This document shows positions 1 to 6,706 of a DNA stretch of 9,248 nt, in pieces. Location of the stretch: contig CAMLEL010000063.1 in the NCBI GenBank assembly GCA_946478935.1, forward strand, positions 1-9,248, in the 5' to 3' direction. The notes below the pieces were generated by a model that ran no database searches, was not told where the DNA came from, and saw only the letters and a list, made by a program, of their open reading frames with translations. Both the position numbers and the translations under genes were made by a program. This stretch comes from an uncultured Armatimonadota bacterium (lineage in GTDB: Bacteria; Armatimonadota; Fimbriimonadia; Fimbriimonadales; Fimbriimonadaceae). Positions within the stretch are counted from its first letter, which is position 1. Every line of letters starts with the position of its first letter.

Positions 1-696
1 AAGCGAGGGCTGGGTTGGAAGCAGAAGATCCTCATGCAATTGGTCTTGACCATTCTTGTGGTTGGACTTTGCTACGGCTGGAGCTTTGACTTCGAGCACT
101 TCGCGGCGATTTTCATCATCCTGTTTTTCTCCAATGGCTACAACTTTTCTGATGGGTTGGATGGGCTCGCCGGGACGTTGCTGCTTGGATTGTGCATTGG
201 GATCGTAGGCGTGAGCCTGTTCACAGCTTGGATGGATCCCGTGGCGCTTATGATCGTGCCGCTTGCCGGGGCAATCATCCCATTCCTGTTCCTTAACGCT
301 CCACCAGCAAAAGTGTTTATGGGCGACGTTGGGTCATTGCCAATCGGCGCGATCCTCGGACTTGCCGTTGCCTGTCTAACATTTCAGCCCAGCTGGGCCG
401 AGATCGATGCCGTAAACGAAATGATGGGGGCCGGCAGTTCCCCGATCAATGCCGCATGTTTCGTGCTGAGTTTGGTCATGGTTGCGGAGCTTGTGCCAGT
501 TCCACTCCAGATCCTATCGGTCAAGCTAAGAAAGAAGAAGCTGTTTCCTTACACGCCGATCCATCATGCATTCGAGAAGGCGGGATGGCCCGAGACGCGC
601 GTTGTCTGGATGTTTGCCCTGATCCAACTGGTCCTGAGTCTATTGGCGGTCACCATCGTGGTGGGGCATGTTTCATCTTTGGTCGGGAGTCCCTGA
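1..696 (+). CDS. mraY: Phospho-N-acetylmuramoyl-pentapeptide-transferase MraY, 5' end outside window
   Basis: Partial: the frame is open from base 1, so the N-terminal part is missing; 231 codons and the TGA stop are present. The first ATG at 34 is internal, because the codons before it already match the family (KRGLGWKQK resembles the conserved stretch before a membrane helix). MraY transfers phospho-MurNAc-pentapeptide from UDP to undecaprenyl phosphate on the inner face of the membrane, giving lipid I. Visible motifs are NFSDGLDGLAG (bases 145-177, two of the catalytic-site Asp residues) and VFMGDVGSL (third Asp, base 325). PIHHAFE follows at 556-576, with Ala where the family normally has a third His. 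Several hydrophobic membrane helices are evident. A loop of roughly 25 residues (about 385-462, containing SWAEIDAVNEMM) is longer than usual and probably periplasmic. Identity is firm from the motifs and from murD following it with a one-base overlap (TGATG). Confidence 0.93.
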   Translation, partial: KRGLGWKQKILMQLVLTILVVGLCYGWSFDFEHFAAIFIILFFSNGYNFSDGLDGLAGTLLLGLCIGIVGVSLFTAWMDPVALMIVPLAGAIIPFLFLNAPPAKVFMGDVGSLPIGAILGLAVACLTFQPSWAEIDAVNEMMGAGSSPINAACFVLSLVMVAELVPVPLQILSVKLRKKKLFPYTPIHHAFEKAGWPETRVVWMFALIQLVLSLLAVTIVVGHVSSLVGSP

Positions 697-2225
697 TGCA
701 TGTTTCGGTGTTTGGCTTGGGACGATCGGGTCTTGCCATTGCCAAAGCGGTGATCAGGATGGGTGGAACGGTCACCGTATATGATCAAGCCAGCCGAGAG
801 GGCTTGGCCAAACCAGAGGCGCTTGACGCGGTTCGCGAACTGGGCGCGGAAGTCGTGCTTGACTGGAATGGCGTATTGCCGAATCCTCCGGCACCACATT
901 CAATTCTGGTGGTGAACCCTGCGGTCGACATGCGCAACCCGATCCTGCAGTCCGCAAAGGAGCAGGGATACGAGTTGATATCGGAAATCGAATTCGCATT
1001 TCGGATCTCAAAGGCTCCAATTGTTGCCATCACTGGCACCAATGGTAAGAGCACGACGACGGTCATGACATACGTTTGTCTGACCCATTGCGGAGTCGAT
1101 GCCATATTATGCGGAAACATTTTCGGCTCCGGGTATCCGGAAGTGCCCCTGACCGAGGCCGCATTGAATTCGAATGAGAACCAGGTTCTCGTCGCTGAAA
1201 TCAGTTCATTCCAACTCGAATGGATCAAAGACTTTCAGCCTGTCAGTGCCGGGATCACCAATATCTGGCCGGATCATCTCGACCGCTATGACTCGTTCGA
1301 CCAATACGTGGCGACCAAGCACCGGATTTTCACCGCCCAGACTTCAAGTGATTTTGCAATCGTCAGGGCCAACGATCCGGTCGTACACGCTCCTGGAACG
1401 CCCACTCCGGTCCGCCGTCTTCGCGGGCGCAAAGTCCCCATTGAGGAAACAGTGGGTGAGTTTCCAACGATTTTGAGCTTCGGCGCAACAGGCGAGCATG
1501 CCCGTATTGATGATCGGTTTCTTAGCGTTCTCGACAAGCACGTGAAATTGAACGAACTTCCGTTCTCTGAACCTCACAATCACACGAATGCGGCGATGGC
1601 CGCTCTCCTTGCTTACGGTGCCTTGAAGTCAATTTCGAGTCGCTGGCCGGATTCCAGGGCCGCAACCGTGATCATCAAAGCTCAAATAGAGGCTGAAGAC
1701 CAATTTGCAGCCAAGTCCAATGCATACAACCAAAGGGCACTTGAAGCGAACCGGCCCAAACACGTTTTGCCGCAATGCATTTTGGAGGCCTTGAAGTCTT
1801 TTGGTGGATTGGAACACCGAATGGAGATCGTCGGCGAGCGAAATGGGGTCCGCGTCGTGAACAACTCCATGTGCACCAATCCCGATGCTGTGTTGAAGTC
1901 GGCAACCAGTTTGCGCGGACCCAACCATGTCCTTATCGGAGGTCGGAACAAGGATCTTGATTTTCGACCCCTGCGTCATTACTTCGCAAACGGAATGCAC
2001 CACGCCTATGTATATGGGGAATCGCGTTCGATACTCTCCGAACAAATCGGCACGAAGTTGGTGTATGAAAAGATGGAAGACGCGGCCCGCGCAGCGCTGG
2101 AAGCCGCAAAAAGTGGGGAAGTGGTCATGCTGGCGCCCGGATGCGCGAGTACCGATCAATTTCGAGACTTTCGGCACCGAGGGGACGTCTTTAGAAAATT
2201 AGCCAAGGAGTGGCTTGAATCATGA
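696..2225 (+). CDS. murD: UDP-N-acetylmuramoyl-L-alanine--D-glutamate ligase MurD, with insertion and altered DSK motif
   Basis: Cytoplasmic ATP-dependent ligase adding D-Glu to UDP-MurNAc-L-Ala; 509 aa, against about 440-460 for the family. The ATG at 696 shares its A with the mraY stop and has GGGAG (685-689) six bases upstream; it opens directly into the N-terminal Rossmann motif VFGLGRSG. The frame stays open upstream into mraY but that stretch is not MurD-like. Seen: ATP loop GTNGKST (114-120), Mg-site Glu168 (EISSFQLE), His194 (WPDHLDR), the Lys208 position of the carbamylated lysine, NHTN (295-298), GLEHR (371-375), Lys419 in GGRNKD, and CASTDQF (483-489) with Phe492. These match the E. 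coli D-Glu-binding residues. Odd: the conserved NDSKATN reads NNSMCTN (389-395), so the near-invariant Asp is Asn390 and the Lys is Met392. About 45 extra residues (314-358) lie between the central and C-terminal domains. MurD is still the best call. Confidence 0.95.
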   Translation: MHVSVFGLGRSGLAIAKAVIRMGGTVTVYDQASREGLAKPEALDAVRELGAEVVLDWNGVLPNPPAPHSILVVNPAVDMRNPILQSAKEQGYELISEIEFAFRISKAPIVAITGTNGKSTTTVMTYVCLTHCGVDAILCGNIFGSGYPEVPLTEAALNSNENQVLVAEISSFQLEWIKDFQPVSAGITNIWPDHLDRYDSFDQYVATKHRIFTAQTSSDFAIVRANDPVVHAPGTPTPVRRLRGRKVPIEETVGEFPTILSFGATGEHARIDDRFLSVLDKHVKLNELPFSEPHNHTNAAMAALLAYGALKSISSRWPDSRAATVIIKAQIEAEDQFAAKSNAYNQRALEANRPKHVLPQCILEALKSFGGLEHRMEIVGERNGVRVVNNSMCTNPDAVLKSATSLRGPNHVLIGGRNKDLDFRPLRHYFANGMHHAYVYGESRSILSEQIGTKLVYEKMEDAARAALEAAKSGEVVMLAPGCASTDQFRDFRHRGDVFRKLAKEWLES

Positions 2226-3445
2226 ATCCGACACGGAGGCTCGCAGATCCGGCACTTTTCTGGTTGGCAATTGCGCTGACTGGGATCGGTTTGCTGTTCA
2301 TTTTCGACGCAGGTTACGCGCGCTCATTGCGCGATGGCCGCGGAATGATTCCCCGGGAATTTTTGATGCAGGTGCCATTTTTGACGATCGGCATCGTTTG
2401 CGCGCTCTTTCTATCCCGATTGAATCCTGTCAAGTTGAAGCGCGCCTCCATCCTGGTCTTCCTGCTCGGCATGCTCTTCCTGATCGCCGTAGAAATCCCG
2501 GGCATCGGAGTTGAGATGAGCGGGGCCGCCCGATGGATCGGACGATCGCCGTTCCTAATCCAACCGGCTGAGTTTTTCAAGGTGGCTGTGATCGTCTATT
2601 TGGCTGGCGTCTTTGCCGATCGAAAGGCATGGCCGGCGAATATGCCCAAGTTCCCAAGCTTCTGGGCAAAGATGGATGCCATCGCGGGCCCGAAGTTCGT
2701 GCGTTGCCTCCCTGCTCTTTGGGTGCTGTTAGGTGTGTTCATGATCGAGCGTGAACCAGATTTGGGTACGGCTGCCGTCGTCGCCGCAACTGCCTTCGCT
2801 ATGTTTGTCTTGGGCGGGGCTTCCAAGTGGACATTGATTGCTGGGGCAGTGTTGGCATGCATTGGAACCGGCTACATGATCAAATCACAGCCGTATCGCA
2901 TGGAGCGAATTACCAACCATGCACAACGGTGGTCACCCAAGAACGTCGATGACGTGGGATATCAGACAGTCCAATCCGAGCTGGCCCAAGCGACCGGCGG
3001 ATGGATTGGCGTGGGAGTAGGAGCGGGTCGAGCCAAGCACGTCATACCTGCGCCGACTACGGACTTCGTCATGGCGACAGTTGGCGAAGAGTTCGGATTG
3101 CTTGGATCTGTTGGAGTGCTGGGACTGCTGGGCGCGTTGGTTGCCAGACTTATCTGGCTCGCCAATCGCGCCCCGACGAGATTCGGAATGCTGTTCTTGG
3201 GAGGTGTGGCCGCCTGGCTCGCAGTGCAGTCCGCGACGAATGTCATGATGGCCAATGGGACCGCGCCGGCGATCGGAATTCCGCTTCCATTTATCAGTTC
3301 GGGCGGTTCGTCCTTGATTGCATTGTGGATGGCAATCGGACTTTGTCAGGCGGTCATGCGGCCCGTGCCAGTGGCCAGGGAGGCGGTGGTTGAAACTGAT
3401 CGTGACCGGTGGCGGCACGGGCGGACACATCTATCCCGCGCTTGA
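2222..3445 (+). CDS. ftsW: Septal peptidoglycan glycosyltransferase FtsW (SEDS family)
   Basis: A 407-residue multi-pass membrane protein of the SEDS family. FtsW polymerises lipid II into glycan strands at the septum together with a class B PBP. The ATG at 2222 overlaps the murD stop (ATGA) and has AAGGAG at 2205-2210. Motifs seen: QPAEFFK (114-120), EPDLGTA (178-184), GGWIGVGVGAGRAKHVIPAP (259-278), then TTDF with Asp281 at the position of the catalytic Asp, VGEEFG (287-292) and LPFISSGGSSL (355-365). The stretch after the QPAEFFK helix (about 133-160, rich in Lys and Trp) is a somewhat long hydrophilic loop. RodA is the main alternative, but the place between murD and murG in a dcw cluster favours FtsW. 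The last 18 codons, to the TGA at 3443, overlap the murG start in another frame and give an Arg-rich tail (ETDRDRWRHGRTHLSRA) unlike the usual FtsW end. Confidence 0.95.
   Translation: MNPTRRLADPALFWLAIALTGIGLLFIFDAGYARSLRDGRGMIPREFLMQVPFLTIGIVCALFLSRLNPVKLKRASILVFLLGMLFLIAVEIPGIGVEMSGAARWIGRSPFLIQPAEFFKVAVIVYLAGVFADRKAWPANMPKFPSFWAKMDAIAGPKFVRCLPALWVLLGVFMIEREPDLGTAAVVAATAFAMFVLGGASKWTLIAGAVLACIGTGYMIKSQPYRMERITNHAQRWSPKNVDDVGYQTVQSELAQATGGWIGVGVGAGRAKHVIPAPTTDFVMATVGEEFGLLGSVGVLGLLGALVARLIWLANRAPTRFGMLFLGGVAAWLAVQSATNVMMANGTAPAIGIPLPFISSGGSSLIALWMAIGLCQAVMRPVPVAREAVVETDRDRWRHGRTHLSRA
3377..3383 (+). promoter_or_regulatory. Shine-Dalgarno sequence that fixes the murG TTG start
   Basis: AGGGAGG lies inside the 3' end of ftsW, six bases before the TTG at 3390. 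It is the strongest ribosome-binding match near this junction. It settles the murG start as TTG rather than the in-frame ATG at 3318, whose extra 24 residues do not resemble a MurG N-terminus. Confidence 0.75.
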
Positions 3446-4448
3446 AGTTGCCAAGTATGCAAGATCCCAGGGAGCCGACGTTTCTTACTTCGGCTCCCTG
3501 CGTGGTCAGGAGTCAAAGGCGGCGTCGAATGCAGGGCTTCCGTTTCGTGGGTTCCCTTCTGAACCGCTTTACTCTCTGAAGTCAATACGCGGATTCAAGG
3601 CTCTTGTTTCTCTCATCATGTCACGGTCGCAAGCCAAACGGGCTCTTCGGCAGGTCAACCCCGATGTCATTTTTTCAACGGGTGGGTATGCGGCTGGTCC
3701 GATCGTCGCTGCGGCCAAATCGCTTGGAGTTCCATACTTTATCCACGAGGCCAATTCGGTTCCTGGTCGCGCCAACTTGATGTTCGCTCGACAGGCTCAA
3801 GCTTTTACAACGCTGTTCAAAGCGACTGAACGTTTTGCACCGGGAATCACCTGCCGACGAGTTGGCAATCCGATTCGGAAGGAGCTCATAGCCGCCGCTG
3901 GCAATCGCCGCCCGGCTACTGACCTCGTGTTATGCGTCGGCGGCTCGCAGGGATCCGCATTCCTAAACGATTGCGTGCCCAGGGCCATGGAATCCTTGCC
4001 AAATCTGCGCCTGTTGCTGGCGAGCGGGCCCAAAAACTATGAGGCGACCTCACAAAGGGTCGCTCAGTACGCATGGTCGGATCAGATTGAAGTTCGGCCC
4101 TACTTGGAGACCCATGAAATGCTGGAGGCCTACGCACAATCAACAATTGTCGTGGGAAGGAGCGGCTCAGCGCTCGCCGAGGTAGCACTTTTTGGCATAC
4201 CTTCAGTCCTTGTGCCTCTTCCCAGCGCTGCTGGTGACCATCAGCTTCATAATGCAGAGGAGTTCGCCGATATGAATGCGGCCGTTGTGCTTCCGCAGAC
4301 CCAGGCGACACCAGAAACCATGTCCGAATCAATCCTTTGGTGGTTCCAAGCCGAATCGCGAATAGCCAGCGCTTCCGATGCCTTGCGTTCATGGAGCCTT
4401 CCAAATGCCACGGAAACAATCTGTGGGTTGATCCAGGAGTCGAAGTGA
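3390..4448 (+). CDS. murG: UDP-GlcNAc--undecaprenyl-PP-MurNAc-pentapeptide GlcNAc transferase MurG
   Basis: A 352-residue GT-B fold glycosyltransferase acting at the inner membrane face; it transfers GlcNAc from UDP-GlcNAc to lipid I, forming lipid II. The start is TTG at 3390, chosen because AGGGAGG sits six bases upstream and the protein then begins MKLIVTGGGTGGH, the normal MurG N-terminus. Seen: glycine-rich loop TGGGTGGH (6-13, His13 matching E. coli His19), STGGYAAG (96-103), HEANSVPG (119-126, where most MurG proteins have HEQN), GNPIR (159-163), GGSQGS (184-189), RSGSALAE with Glu264 in the uracil and sugar-binding region, and GDHQLHNA (282-289, usually DDHQ). The length is normal. 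The first 56 bases overlap the end of ftsW, and the stop overlaps the murC GTG start by four bases (GTGA). Confidence 0.95.
   Translation: MKLIVTGGGTGGHIYPALEVAKYARSQGADVSYFGSLRGQESKAASNAGLPFRGFPSEPLYSLKSIRGFKALVSLIMSRSQAKRALRQVNPDVIFSTGGYAAGPIVAAAKSLGVPYFIHEANSVPGRANLMFARQAQAFTTLFKATERFAPGITCRRVGNPIRKELIAAAGNRRPATDLVLCVGGSQGSAFLNDCVPRAMESLPNLRLLLASGPKNYEATSQRVAQYAWSDQIEVRPYLETHEMLEAYAQSTIVVGRSGSALAEVALFGIPSVLVPLPSAAGDHQLHNAEEFADMNAAVVLPQTQATPETMSESILWWFQAESRIASASDALRSWSLPNATETICGLIQESK
4435..4439 (+). promoter_or_regulatory. Shine-Dalgarno sequence that fixes the murC-ddl GTG start
   Basis: AGGAG within the last codons of murG, five bases before the GTG at 4445. Together with the GTGA start-stop overlap it supports GTG as the start, rather than the upstream in-frame ATG codons at 4337 or 4391, which lie deep inside murG. 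Confidence 0.7.
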
Positions 4449-6706
4449 GAAAAGCATCAGAAATCGCGTCCGCTTTTGGCCAGAGGGAGGCATTGGAGGG
4501 GAAGCGCGATTTCTTCCTGGTAGGTATCGGCGGGGCTGGTATGAGCGCCCTGGCGAGGATGCTCAAACACCGTGGATATCGGGTGCGCGGCACCGATTCC
4601 ACACCATCTCCGGAAGTCCAACGCTTGCGCGACGAGGGAATTCAGGTTCAAGTCGGACATTCGGGCGCCGATATTCAGCAGGATGATGCAGTGGTACTAA
4701 CCGATGCCATCGAGCTCGAATCATCACCCGAGGTTTTGCGAGCACGTGAACTGGGTATCGCACTTTTCCGCCGTTCGCAAGTTCTCGGATGGTTGCTGAA
4801 GGATCACAAGGTCATCGCCGTTACGGGAACCCATGGTAAGACCACCACCACGGGAATGGTTGGAGCAGGACTCATTGCGGCTGGACTTGAGCCAACGGTC
4901 GTTGTGGGTGCGAGCGTTCCGGAGTTCGGCGGTCCCGTTGTCGAAGGGACTGGAGATTGGGCAGTGGTTGAAGCGTGTGAGGCTTATGACAGTTTTCACG
5001 ATCTGGATCCCGATGTTGTGCTGTTGACCAATCTTGAAATGGATCACTCGGACTTTCACGGCAACTGGACGAACCTCAAAGCCAGCGTGAAGCGCTTTGC
5101 TGATCGCGCGAGTCAACTGATTTTTTGTGAAGACGACCCTGGGGCGGCGGAAGTCGCGGCAGAGCTTCGTGTGCCATCAACCGCATATGGAGGATATGTC
5201 CCCGGCTTGTCGATGTCTGGACTTCCCGGGAAGCACAACCACCTCAATGCCTTTGGCGCCTTGCTCGCGGCCAAGGCGACCGGCGTCGATACAGATCTCG
5301 CGGCGGAGGGAATCAAAAAATTCAGGGGTGCGGAGAGACGGCTGCAAGTGCTACAGGACGGGCAGATCACGGTCATCGATGATTACGCGCACCATCCAAC
5401 CGAAATCGATGCATCGCTCAGCGCCATTCGTGAGGCATATCCGGGCCGGAGACTCATCGTCGCGTTTCAGCCTCATCTCTACTCCCGCACAGCGGAGAAC
5501 ATTCCCCAATTTGCAGATGCGCTTAATGATGCCGACGTGGTCTTCATTACCGACATCTATCCAGCGCGCGAAGCTCCGATTCCCGGCATTTCCAGTTCCA
5601 GAATCGCGGAACTGATCGACAAGGAAACCCACTATGTTCCGTCCCGGCACCTGTTGCCACGACGGGTGGCGGTACAAGCGCAATCGGGTGATGTTGTGGT
5701 TGGAATGGGCGCTGGCACGATCAGCGAGTTTGCACCAGCATTGATCGCCGAATTGCGTCGAGTTGATCTGCCATTGGAATCAAGGAAGATCGCCGTTGTC
5801 TTTGGTGGCGACAGCTCTGAAAGGGAAGTGTCCATTTTGAGCGGGCGCGAGATTCAGGCATCGCTGCAAAGGCAGGGAATTCAGTCGGTGCTGGTTGATA
5901 TTTCAGAGTTGCTTCTAAGCGGAAGGAGCTTGGAGATGTTCTCCGGGGTGACCCGACCCGACTTGGCGTTCCTCGCCGTACATGGGACCAATTCTGAAGA
6001 TGGCGCGGTTCAAGGACTGTTCGAATTGCTCCACGTTCCGTACACCGGCTCTGGCGTGCAAGCTAGTGCAATTGCCATGAACAAGGCGCTCACCAAGCAG
6101 ATCCTCGCGCAAAATGGCCTGCTCGTTCCTCAGGGAAAACTGATCTCCACACTTGAGGATGCCGTCGGTCTTACCGCGCCCGCCGTAGTTAAGCCGAATG
6201 CCGAAGGCTCGACGGTCGGTCTGACGTTCGTGGAAGATGAAGACCAAATGTTGCCAGCGGTCCGCAAAGCCCTGGCTCACGGCGGAGCTTGCCTGGTGGA
6301 GGAGTGGCTCAGAGGGATGGAGATCTCGGTTCCGGTGTTGGGTGACCGTCCGTTGCCACCAGTGGAAATTGCTCCTGCCAGCGGGTACTACGACTTCGCG
6401 TCCAAATACACTCCCGGTGCAACCCAGGAGATCGTTCCGGCCAGACTTCCTCAGGAGGTTCTTGAGAGGGCGCAAGAAATCGCATTGCGGGCCCATCAAC
6501 TCCTGGGCTGCGAAGGCGCCTCTCGCACGGACATGATCGTATCAGAGGACCGATCGACTCTCCATGTCTTGGAAGTCAACACTTTACCGGGGATGACGCA
6601 GACATCCCTATTACCAAACAGCGCCCGCGCTGCCGGTATCGAGTTCGATGAATTGGTACGATGGCTGGTTCAGGATGCCATAGATCGTTATGCGGCGAAA
6701 ACGTAA
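4445..6706 (+). CDS. murC-ddl: Fused UDP-N-acetylmuramate--L-alanine ligase (MurC) and D-alanine--D-alanine ligase (Ddl)
   Basis: One 753-residue reading frame encoding two cytoplasmic enzymes. Residues 1 to about 440 are MurC, which adds L-Ala to UDP-MurNAc: GIGGAGMS (27-34), ATP loop GTHGKTTT (128-135), EACE (176-179, family EADE) with Glu176 at the Mg-site Glu, MDHSDF with His201, HNHLNA (264-269), GAERR (295-299), DDYAHHPTE (312-320), PHLYSRT (343-349) and GMGAGTI (420-426). Residues about 448-753 are an ATP-grasp Ddl making D-Ala-D-Ala: FGGDSSEREVS (453-463, Glu459 matching DdlB Glu15), HGTNSEDG (513-520), EGSTVGL (587-593), SKYTPGA with Lys654-Tyr655, Asp696, LEVNTLPGM (709-717) and SLLP. 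Tyr655 fits D-Ala-D-Ala rather than D-Ala-D-Lac specificity. Both halves keep their catalytic residues and are joined by a linker of only about ten residues, with no stop or frame change. Family motifs differ at Asn546 (MNK for MDK) and Ser517. A similar fusion is known in Chlamydia. Confidence 0.95.
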   Translation: MRKASEIASAFGQREALEGKRDFFLVGIGGAGMSALARMLKHRGYRVRGTDSTPSPEVQRLRDEGIQVQVGHSGADIQQDDAVVLTDAIELESSPEVLRARELGIALFRRSQVLGWLLKDHKVIAVTGTHGKTTTTGMVGAGLIAAGLEPTVVVGASVPEFGGPVVEGTGDWAVVEACEAYDSFHDLDPDVVLLTNLEMDHSDFHGNWTNLKASVKRFADRASQLIFCEDDPGAAEVAAELRVPSTAYGGYVPGLSMSGLPGKHNHLNAFGALLAAKATGVDTDLAAEGIKKFRGAERRLQVLQDGQITVIDDYAHHPTEIDASLSAIREAYPGRRLIVAFQPHLYSRTAENIPQFADALNDADVVFITDIYPAREAPIPGISSSRIAELIDKETHYVPSRHLLPRRVAVQAQSGDVVVGMGAGTISEFAPALIAELRRVDLPLESRKIAVVFGGDSSEREVSILSGREIQASLQRQGIQSVLVDISELLLSGRSLEMFSGVTRPDLAFLAVHGTNSEDGAVQGLFELLHVPYTGSGVQASAIAMNKALTKQILAQNGLLVPQGKLISTLEDAVGLTAPAVVKPNAEGSTVGLTFVEDEDQMLPAVRKALAHGGACLVEEWLRGMEISVPVLGDRPLPPVEIAPASGYYDFASKYTPGATQEIVPARLPQEVLERAQEIALRAHQLLGCEGASRTDMIVSEDRSTLHVLEVNTLPGMTQTSLLPNSARAAGIEFDELVRWLVQDAIDRYAAKT

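Noticed and set aside
456..695. In-frame extension of murD upstream to an ATG at 456
   Set aside because: The 80 extra codons lie inside mraY in another frame and encode nothing MurD-like; the Rossmann motif starts right after the ATG at 696, which has a good ribosome site.
1629..2177. 182-codon open frame on the minus strand within murD, covering the MurD insertion
   Set aside because: I considered whether the insertion encodes something on the other strand, but the frame has no recognisable motif and most of it lies opposite conserved MurD sequence.
3318..3389. ATG at 3318 as the murG start
   Set aside because: It adds 24 residues unlike any MurG N-terminus; TTG at 3390 has AGGGAGG six bases upstream and yields the normal start.
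2222..3445. RodA rather than FtsW
   Set aside because: The motifs are shared within the SEDS family, but the position between murD and murG in the dcw cluster is the standard ftsW location.
4337..4444. ATG at 4337 (or 4391) as the murC-ddl start
   Set aside because: These lie within murG and add a non-homologous leader; GTG at 4445 has AGGAG at ideal spacing and a GTGA overlap with the murG stop.
3916..4602. 228-codon open frame on the minus strand across murG and murC
   Set aside because: It is antisense to two well-supported genes, rich in Arg, Pro and Ser, and has no recognisable motif; it is a shadow frame of GC-rich coding DNA.
5762..5820. Possible artefactual joining of murC and ddl by a missed stop or frameshift
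   Set aside because: The frame runs through without interruption, both domains are intact on either side, and no ribosome site or convincing start codon is seen at the start of the Ddl domain.
5915..6499. 194-codon open frame on the minus strand within the Ddl half
   Set aside because: It is antisense to conserved Ddl motifs, with no ribosome site or domain that I recognise.
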